Source: Cacconaster sp045601245
Lineage (GTDB): Bacteria > Bacteroidota > Bacteroidia > Bacteroidales > UBA932
Direction of reading: 5' to 3'
NCBI GenBank assembly: GCA_045601245.1
Contig: JAZRZH010000003.1
Span: forward strand, 1-47,661
DNA length: 47,661 bases
Shown piece by piece: positions 42,364 to 47,661 of this stretch; position 1 is the stretch's first letter, and each line of letters begins with the position of its first letter. The position numbers and the translations under genes are program-made. Under the pieces are notes generated by a model. That model was not told the DNA's origin, made no database searches, and saw only the letters and a program-made list of their open reading frames with translations.

Positions 42364-43475
42364 ACAAGAAATTATACCCGATGAAATTCACCCCCATCCT
42401 CCAGCCGAGAGTATGGGGCGGTGACAGACTTATCAAAGGATTCGGAAAGGAACTTCCGAAAGACGATGAAGGCAATCCCGTGACGCTGCCCGAAAGCGGC
42501 GGCATCGGGGAATCCTGGGAAATCTCCGCAATGGGCGAAGGCCGCGTTTCGGAGGTAGCGGAGGGATATCTCGCCGACAATCCGCTGGACGACATACTCG
42601 AGACCTATCTGGGCGACCTCGTGGGCGACAACATATTCGACTGCTACAACATGCAGTTCCCGCTGCTGGTCAAACTGTTGGATGTAGAGGAGTATCTGTC
42701 CGTACAGGTGCATCCGGACGACGACACCGCCGCCGAGCGCTTCGATGATTTCGGCAAGAACGAATGCTGGCACATAATGGAGGCATCCGAAAATGCCACC
42801 GTCTATATGGGATTCAAGCGCGACGTGACCGCCAGCGAATTCTACGAGAAATGCAAGGACGGCACCGTGAAGGAAATCCTCAATGAATACCACCCGAAGG
42901 CCGGCGAATCATTCTTCATCCCCGCGGGCACCGTTCACGCCTGCGGCGGAGGGCTCGTAATCGCCGAAGTACAGGAGCCTTCCGACATAACATTCAGGCT
43001 CTATGACTGGGGCCGCGAGAACAATCCAGCCACAGCACGGACAATGCATCTCGAAGAGGCGATTGACTGCATTGATTACCGCAAATACGACGACTCCCTC
43101 TGCCACACGCTGCCATCAATCTCATCGGTAACGATAGCAGACTGCGACAGCTTCACGGCAAGCGTCGTCAGGGCGGACAGGCCGGTAAGCCTCCAGACAG
43201 AGGACTTCAACAGCTGCATAGTTTTCATCTGTACGGAAGGCTCGGCCACATTCAGGACCGAGTCTGACAAGGCCGAATACAGCCTGACCAAGGGTGAAAC
43301 CATACTCATTCCGGCAAATTCGGACGATTTCACGATTATCCCGACGACGGGCGGTGTCACGCTGCTGGAAGCCCATATCCGCAAGATAGAGGAGCAGAAG
43401 GACGATTATATCAACGAAGGGACGGAGGCCACGCTTCCGGAGGAGAAGGAAAACGATGGATACTACAAGAATTGA
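42360..43475 (+). CDS. manA: Mannose-6-phosphate isomerase
   Basis: The enzyme interconverts fructose 6-phosphate and mannose 6-phosphate, feeding mannose into nucleotide sugars. The metal site is shown by QVHPDDD, the Glu in FGKNECWHIMEA and GTVHACGGGLVIAEVQEPSD. The second half is a cupin-like domain as in type I isomerases; FTIIPT and EAHIRK close it. At 371 residues the length is normal. ATG 42360 overlaps the CPBP stop by four bases; an upstream extension to 42315 lacks support. The S4-domain gene overlaps its last 20 bases. Confidence 0.93.
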   Translation: MNKKLYPMKFTPILQPRVWGGDRLIKGFGKELPKDDEGNPVTLPESGGIGESWEISAMGEGRVSEVAEGYLADNPLDDILETYLGDLVGDNIFDCYNMQFPLLVKLLDVEEYLSVQVHPDDDTAAERFDDFGKNECWHIMEASENATVYMGFKRDVTASEFYEKCKDGTVKEILNEYHPKAGESFFIPAGTVHACGGGLVIAEVQEPSDITFRLYDWGRENNPATARTMHLEEAIDCIDYRKYDDSLCHTLPSISSVTIADCDSFTASVVRADRPVSLQTEDFNSCIVFICTEGSATFRTESDKAEYSLTKGETILIPANSDDFTIIPTTGGVTLLEAHIRKIEEQKDDYINEGTEATLPEEKENDGYYKN

Positions 43476-43857
43476 CAAATTTCTTTGGGCCATCCGCGTC
43501 TACAAAACACGCACCGACGCCACGGACGCCTGCAAGGGCGGCAAGGTGGAGGTCAACGGCACCGAGGTCAAGCCCTCCAAGGAAGTGAAGGCCGGAGATA
43601 TGATTTCCGTCCGCAAAGGTGCGGTGCATTTCACATACAAAGTTCTCGCTCCGCTGGAGAAGCGGCAGGGCGCCAAGGAGATTGACAAATACGCGGAAAA
43701 TCTCACGCCGGAGAGCGAACTCGCAAAACTGCGGGCCCCGGTGGAGACTTTCTTTATCAAACGCGACCGTGGGATGGGACGTCCTACCAAGAAGGACAGG
43801 CGCCAGATGGACGAACTTTATTCCTCCTTCTTTATCGGGGAGGAAGAAGATGATTGA
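43456..43857 (+). CDS. hslR: S4-domain RNA-binding protein, Hsp15 (HslR)-like, 133 aa
   Basis: The N-terminal S4 fold is clear: RIDKFLWAIRVYKTRTDATDACKGGKVEVNGTEVKPSKEVKAGD, then VRKGAVHFTYKVL. The C-terminal part is basic and then acidic (KRDRGMGRPTKKDRRQMDEL ... EEEDD). Hsp15 relatives rescue 50S subunits carrying stalled nascent chains. It is in the manA transcript. In several Bacteroidota this gene sits behind rplY-pth; here it is convergent with pth and overlaps it by 40 bases. Confidence 0.88.
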   Translation: MDTTRIDKFLWAIRVYKTRTDATDACKGGKVEVNGTEVKPSKEVKAGDMISVRKGAVHFTYKVLAPLEKRQGAKEIDKYAENLTPESELAKLRAPVETFFIKRDRGMGRPTKKDRRQMDELYSSFFIGEEEDD

Positions 43858-44441
43858 CACTGCTCAGCCGCAGGTGAAGGCGCTTTATTATACTGCGTCA
43901 TAGCCCTGTCGACACCTTCCGTCGCAGCGCATTTCACAGCAGAAACAGCTCTCTCAAGTATCTCGGGGAGAGCTTTCTTTTCCTCCAGCAACAGTTCACC
44001 AAGGACATAGTCAATCTGTCCGCCGCGGGAGAAACCGTTGCCAATGCCTATGCGCAGACGCGCATAATCCTCGCTTGCCAGACAAAAGTCGATGTTCTTC
44101 AGGCCGTTGTGCCCACCGGCACTACCCCTCTTGCGCATACGCATCGTGCCGAAGGGAAGCGCGAGGTCATCCACGACGACCATAAGATTTTCGCGCGGTA
44201 TCTTAAGGGTCTGGAGGTAATAATTGACCGCCTTGCCGCTAAGGTTCATATACGTTGAAGGCTTCAGCAGAACGAACTTGCGTCCCTTGAAAGAAACCTC
44301 TGCCGTAGCCCCGTAGCGACCGGTCTTAAATACAGTATTGGATGCCTGAGCCCAGGCATCCAATACCATAAATCCTATATTGTGACGGGTATTGGCATAT
44401 TCGTCACCGATATTGCCCAACCCCGCTACAAGATATGTCAT
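43818..44441 (-). CDS. pth: Peptidyl-tRNA hydrolase, 207 aa
   Basis: The enzyme frees tRNA from peptidyl-tRNA dropped by ribosomes. The motifs are VAGLGNIGDEYANTRHNIGF (catalytic His in RHN), LLKPSTYMNLSGKAV, DDLALPFG and GSAGGHNGLK. After the normal end near MTQYNK a tail of about 21 residues follows, ending CQSSSSSPIKKEE. The last 13 of these are encoded antisense to the S4-domain gene. The gene lies 14 bases after rplY. Confidence 0.93.
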   Translation of the reverse strand: MTYLVAGLGNIGDEYANTRHNIGFMVLDAWAQASNTVFKTGRYGATAEVSFKGRKFVLLKPSTYMNLSGKAVNYYLQTLKIPRENLMVVVDDLALPFGTMRMRKRGSAGGHNGLKNIDFCLASEDYARLRIGIGNGFSRGGQIDYVLGELLLEEKKALPEILERAVSAVKCAATEGVDRAMTQYNKAPSPAAEQCQSSSSSPIKKEE

Positions 44442-44455
44442 AATCTACACGATAA

Positions 44456-45028
44456 TTACTCTGCAGCAGCTGCGGCGGCAGATGCGCGGGTAGCGCGAAC
44501 TGCGCAGATGAGAGTACCCTTAGGGGATACGATATTGATGTTGTCGTAGTTGAGATCCTTTGCGAAGATCTGGCTGCCGATGCCCATAGGGGTGATATCG
44601 ACTTCGAGTTCGTCAGGAAGGTTTGCGATAAGGCCGCTGACGCGGAGCTTGCGTGTTGAGACAGCGAGCTTGCCACCCTGCTTTACACCTTCTGAGTTAC
44701 CAACGATCTTTACAGGAACATCGATGGTTACAGGCTTGTCCTCTGCGAGAGCGAAGAAATCGACGTGGATTGCAGCGTCGGTTACAGGATGCCACTGTAC
44801 ATCCTGAAGCTTTGCGATGAACTTCTTGCCGTCGATGTCGAGGTCAACGATGTGTGAATACGGTGTGTCGGTGAGGTTCTTGAGATCCTTTGCCTCAACT
44901 GAGAAGAGGATGTTCTCAATGCCCTGGCCATAAATGACGCAAGGGACTTTTTCGTCTCTGCGGACGCTCTTGACGTCTGCCTTTCTGCCTGATACCCTGG
45001 CGGTACCCTGGAGATTCAAATGCTTCAT
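44456..45028 (-). CDS. rplY: Ribosomal protein bL25, Ctc type, 190 aa
   Basis: The protein binds 5S rRNA. The N-terminal L25 domain (about 1-90: MKHLNLQGTARVSGRKADVKS, VPCVIYGQGIENILFSVEA, HIVDLDIDGKKF) is followed by the C-terminal beta domain, with LRVSGLIANLPDELEVDITPMGIG. The tail is Ala-rich. It forms the conserved pair with pth. The leader is about 80 bases and holds a hairpin. Its promoter has both elements. Confidence 0.95.
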   Translation of the reverse strand: MKHLNLQGTARVSGRKADVKSVRRDEKVPCVIYGQGIENILFSVEAKDLKNLTDTPYSHIVDLDIDGKKFIAKLQDVQWHPVTDAAIHVDFFALAEDKPVTIDVPVKIVGNSEGVKQGGKLAVSTRKLRVSGLIANLPDELEVDITPMGIGSQIFAKDLNYDNINIVSPKGTLICAVRATRASAAAAAAE

Positions 45029-45056
45029 AATAAATGTTTTAAAAATGTGTTACTCA

Positions 45057-45075
45057 TCCTGAAAACGGTTCAGGA
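45057..45075 (-). promoter_or_regulatory. Hairpin in the rplY leader
   Basis: TCCTGAA (45057-45063) and TTCAGGA (45069-45075) form a perfect 7-bp stem with a five-base loop between the promoter and rplY. It might help ribosomal-protein autoregulation, but this is only a guess. Confidence 0.35.
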
Positions 45076-45111
45076 CCCATTGCACCAAAAAGTTGCCTTT
45101 TTAGCAGGATG

Positions 45112-45142
45112 CAAAGGTATGAAAGTTTCCGACAAATACAAA
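45112..45142 (-). promoter_or_regulatory. Bacteroidota promoter of rplY-pth
   Basis: The minus strand has TTTG (45139-45142), a 19-base spacer and TACCTTTG (45112-45119), a full consensus. The upstream element abuts the terminator T-tract of the preceding gene. Confidence 0.75.
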
Positions 45143-45173
45143 AAATACCCCGGAAGTTTGCTCCCGGGGTATT
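45139..45173 (-). terminator. Intrinsic terminator of the BspA-like gene
   Basis: AATACCCCGG (45144-45153) and CCGGGGTATT (45164-45173) form a perfect 10-bp stem with a ten-base loop. On the minus strand Ts follow to 45140. It is 25 bases after the stop at 45198. Confidence 0.88.
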
Positions 45174-45197
45174 GTAATTATACGAAGGTGTGTCAGA

Positions 45198-47582
45198 CTA
45201 CCAGGTGGCCGGAGTCATAGCTGCACCACTCTGATAATCGTAGAAGGTTACAGGGCAAGGAACGCCGTTGTAGTAACCGTCGTTGACATACTTGACAGTT
45301 GCGCGGGTTGAAATCCAGTCCATTGCATCAGGACCGCAGTAGATGCTGATCGCGCCCTTGTTGATACCGGTCTGTGTAAGCGCACCGTCACCGGTCGGCT
45401 TGTTGGTGGTACCGGCGAAGAAGCAGGTTGTCGAACCTGTGCAGCTTGTACCCACGAAGTTGTTACCGAAACGGAATGTACCGCAGTTCTTGCAGTTGTA
45501 GAAGAGGTATGACATCACTACTACATTTGAGGTATCCCATTTGGTCAGATCGAGTTCATCACCCCAGAAGCCTGAGAACATATAGGTCAAAGTAGTCATT
45601 GTAGAAACGTCCATACCATTCAGGTCAACCTTGAGGCCGTCGGATGAGTGATAGAGGAAATCGTGAGGGGCAACGAGTGCGGAGAAATCAGCATCACGGT
45701 CGAAGGTAACCTTGGTGAAGTACGGGCAATATGCGAACATATACTTGCAGCCTGTGAGAGCGCCGATGTTCTTGAAGCAGGTGAGATCGTACTCTGAGAA
45801 TTGGGTGCTGCGATACATATAGTTCATTGTCTGGACATTCGAGCAGTCGACGTAGTCAGCGAACCTGATGGAAGTCAGTGATGAGTCGTATGCGAACATA
45901 TAGGACATCGAGGTATCCATATCGAAATCGAATGTGGTAAGATCAATTTCCTTGAGGCGACCGCAGTATTCAAACATATAACCCATATCGTTGCAGTTTG
46001 CCGTGTTCTTGAACTTGGTCATATCGAGGTTCTCGATAGATGCGCAGTTGTAGAAGCAGTAGCGCATATTCTCTACGTTCTGACAGTTGACCTCTTCAGG
46101 GAACTTGATTGACTTGAGGCTCTCCATATAGTAGAATGTGTAGCAGAGAGATGTGTCGGATGAGAAGTCGAAGTTGCTGAGGTCGAGACTCTCCAGTCCG
46201 GTCATATAATAGAATGTACACCTGAAGCTTTCCACATTAGAAGTATTGAAGCTTGAGAGGTCGATGCTCTTCACCTTGCGGAGGTTGCGGAACATATTTG
46301 ACATATTCTTCACGTTCTCAGTGTTGAAGCTGCTGAGGTCGAGTTTTTCGAGTGCGAAGTATACGGAGTCTGCGTTGGAGATGTAGCTTCCAAACATATA
46401 GGTCATATCCTCAGCTGCGCTTGTATCGAGCTTGTCAAGATTGCTGATATATCTGAGGGCGAGGAGATTACGGAACATATGGGAAGCATCTGCGCCGGTG
46501 CAGAACTTGGCTGCAGGGGTACTGATCTTTACAACGCCTGTAGCTTCGTCGCGTACCATATAAACAGGTGCGGCAGAAGTTGCGTCCTGGATCTCGACAC
46601 CTTCGGTAGATGCGCTGTTGACCTCGAATACAATACCGGTGACGTCATAGTCATCAACTGCTGCGAAGCCCTTGACTGCATCCATGTCGGTAAGGTCGAC
46701 AGTAGTCATATCGGCACCCTTCACGTAAAGGTTGAAGATAGCACCTGCAGGGAGAGTTGCTGCCGTTCCGGTAGGAAGATCGGTAAGGTTGTTGAATGCG
46801 ATGTCGCCTTCGGATACCATAGAACGGTCAACCTTGATGCTTGCGCCACTCTTGAGGCTGAGGGTCTGGGTCTTGCCGTCAACGGTGTTGATGGTGATCT
46901 TGAGGCCTGTATAGGTGCCTGCAGGAACAACGAAGAGAACCGGCTTGGCTTCTGCGCCGAAACCGAGACCTTCTGAACCGAAGCTCATTGAAACGCCTGC
47001 CGTACCTTCAACGACTGCAGCGTTGTCAACCACTGTGTAGTGACCTGAAAGGCCCTGGTCAGCGGTGATGGTGATGTTCTTTGCAACTGCGCCCACTGAT
47101 GAGGTGACGTTGAACTTGAGGATACCGCAGAGGTTCTTGAATACGAACGGTGCAGGTGTCTCAGCTGTAGCATCGACTGTTGCCGTTGCAAACATAGGGT
47201 TGATTGCGACACCGTTTGCGACGTAATTCTGCTCGTATGAGAGGACATCCTTAACGTTTGCAGGATAGTATGCCTTCACGAGGCCCTCAGGGTCATTCTC
47301 GGATCCTGACTTCTTTGCGAACCAGGTTGTGCTTGAGCCGCCTTCCTGTGCATAGTAGTAACCATAATTACCGCCCTCGATATCTTCAGCGAAGTATACC
47401 GGGTCAGACATCTGCCAGACAACGTGATAGAGGTCGCCGTCCTGGCTGAGGATTGTACGGGTTTCATTCTCGATGGTTCCGTAGAACATCTTTGAATCCT
47501 TGCTTGGTGCCGGCTCGTTAGCCAGCTGGCAGCTTGCGGTCATCGCCGCAATGGCTGCGATAGCGAATAAAGACTTTCTCAT
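45198..47582 (-). CDS. Fimbrillin-like/BspA-like (DUF285) leucine-rich repeat surface lipoprotein, 794 aa
   Basis: A lipoprotein signal ends in MTASC with Cys18. Residues about 30-270 resemble the fimbrillin-like fold (MFYGTIENETRTILS ... WQMSDPVYF, then KNLCGILKFNVT). From about 365 to 700 follow DUF285-type leucine-rich repeats of about 23 residues, with units such as SSFNTSNVESFRCTFYYMTGLESLDL and several YMFAYC or MFRN turns. The C-terminus is a short strand-rich part. BspA-type proteins bind host or bacterial partners. The gene starts 12 bases after the preceding gene, with a perfect Shine-Dalgarno. The terminator lies 25 bases after the stop. Confidence 0.87.
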   Translation of the reverse strand: MRKSLFAIAAIAAMTASCQLANEPAPSKDSKMFYGTIENETRTILSQDGDLYHVVWQMSDPVYFAEDIEGGNYGYYYAQEGGSSTTWFAKKSGSENDPEGLVKAYYPANVKDVLSYEQNYVANGVAINPMFATATVDATAETPAPFVFKNLCGILKFNVTSSVGAVAKNITITADQGLSGHYTVVDNAAVVEGTAGVSMSFGSEGLGFGAEAKPVLFVVPAGTYTGLKITINTVDGKTQTLSLKSGASIKVDRSMVSEGDIAFNNLTDLPTGTAATLPAGAIFNLYVKGADMTTVDLTDMDAVKGFAAVDDYDVTGIVFEVNSASTEGVEIQDATSAAPVYMVRDEATGVVKISTPAAKFCTGADASHMFRNLLALRYISNLDKLDTSAAEDMTYMFGSYISNADSVYFALEKLDLSSFNTENVKNMSNMFRNLRKVKSIDLSSFNTSNVESFRCTFYYMTGLESLDLSNFDFSSDTSLCYTFYYMESLKSIKFPEEVNCQNVENMRYCFYNCASIENLDMTKFKNTANCNDMGYMFEYCGRLKEIDLTTFDFDMDTSMSYMFAYDSSLTSIRFADYVDCSNVQTMNYMYRSTQFSEYDLTCFKNIGALTGCKYMFAYCPYFTKVTFDRDADFSALVAPHDFLYHSSDGLKVDLNGMDVSTMTTLTYMFSGFWGDELDLTKWDTSNVVVMSYLFYNCKNCGTFRFGNNFVGTSCTGSTTCFFAGTTNKPTGDGALTQTGINKGAISIYCGPDAMDWISTRATVKYVNDGYYNGVPCPVTFYDYQSGAAMTPATW

Positions 47583-47588
47583 TGCATT

Positions 47589-47596
47589 ACCTCCTT
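47589..47596 (-). promoter_or_regulatory. Full-consensus Shine-Dalgarno of the BspA-like gene
   Basis: The minus strand reads AAGGAGGT, seven bases before the ATG at 47582 and overlapping the stop codon of the upstream gene. Confidence 0.7.
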
Positions 47597-47661
47597 AAAA
47601 TGGTTTGACAGACTCGAAGAGATCGAAAGTGAAGCCAGCTCCCTTTCCGAAGTCCTCGTTG
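47595..47661 (-). CDS. C-terminal end of a gene upstream of the BspA-like gene (5' part outside window)
   Basis: The minus strand is open from the window edge to TAA at 47595-47597, giving 21 residues ending FTFDLFESVKPF. The stop lies just before the ribosome site of the BspA-like gene, which supports an operon. The aromatic C-terminus would suit an outer-membrane or surface protein, but this is too short to assign. Confidence 0.5.
   Translation of the reverse strand, partial: NEDFGKGAGFTFDLFESVKPF

Noticed and set aside
45020..45220. A 66-codon plus-strand frame across the rplY leader
   Set aside because: It overlaps the rplY promoter and the terminator of the BspA-like gene and has no recognisable feature.
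1..47661. CRISPR array, insertion sequence, tRNA, rRNA or prophage
   Set aside because: No direct repeats with spacers, transposase or integrase motifs, cloverleaf-like stretches or phage genes were seen. Small RNAs without strong structure could have been missed.

Overview
The window looks like chromosomal DNA of a member of the Bacteroidota, most likely an uncultured gut-type Bacteroidales with a fairly GC-rich genome. The evidence is the repeated promoter motif TAnnTTTG (sometimes with TTTG 19-20 bases upstream), many Bacteroidota-type lipoprotein signals, and several families typical of the group: DUF3078, WbqC, a short histone H1-like protein, reverse rubrerythrin, a DoxX/MauE membrane protein and a BspA-like surface lipoprotein. 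Genus is inference only. I see no tRNA, rRNA, CRISPR array, transposase or prophage gene. Genes are densely packed and no gene-free stretch exceeds about 205 bases.

Layout. 1-1863: end of a three-gene envelope cluster (truncated surface protein, barrel-like protein, lipoprotein phosphoesterase). 1869-5091: GH20 hexosaminidase, L,D-transpeptidase-like lipoprotein, alpha/beta hydrolase. 5157-8492: pncB, M48 lipoprotein protease, YegP-like protein, TonB-C domain lipoprotein, small acidic lipoprotein. 14719 down to 8526 (minus strand): one compact run of TonB-dependent receptor, periplasmic HMA protein, an Nfn-type transhydrogenase pair and hisS. 14820-19915: sppA, lpxD, lpxC, lpxA and a WbqC-like gene, a lipid A operon in which lpxC lacks the FabZ domain usually fused to it in Bacteroidota. 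22667 down to 19912: a Tyr/Trp/Ser-rich lipoprotein and a FadL-like outer-membrane protein. 22779-26516: proS, DUF3078, tilS. 26520-31080: rimP-nusA-infB with a hairpin leader and a rimP reduced to its N-terminal domain. 31077-33786: folP and tmk/MauE-like gene diverging from a palindromic double promoter. 33847-41457: reverse rubrerythrin, three lipoprotein peptidases (C11, M49, S41), a DUF486 membrane protein, an aminotransferase, a 57-residue histone H1-like protein and a DivIC/FtsB protein. 41530-43857: CPBP protease, manA, S4-domain protein. 45028 down to 43818: rplY-pth. 47661 down to 45198: the tail of a further gene and a large fimbrillin-like/BspA-like lipoprotein.

Most of the window is housekeeping (translation, lipid A, cofactors, RNA metabolism) mixed with envelope proteins. 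The less ordinary signals are structural: intrinsic terminators built inside the coding sequence of the convergent neighbour (three cases), back-to-back promoters sharing bases, tandem hairpins after the M49 gene, a terminator merged with the next gene's promoter, and trimmed or unfused versions of familiar proteins (RimP, LpxC). No clear new defence or mobile system was found. The least explained units are the three-gene cluster at the left edge and the Tyr/Trp/Ser-rich lipoprotein. Coordinates, motifs and stems were read by eye; similarity statements come from recall of the families, not from searches.
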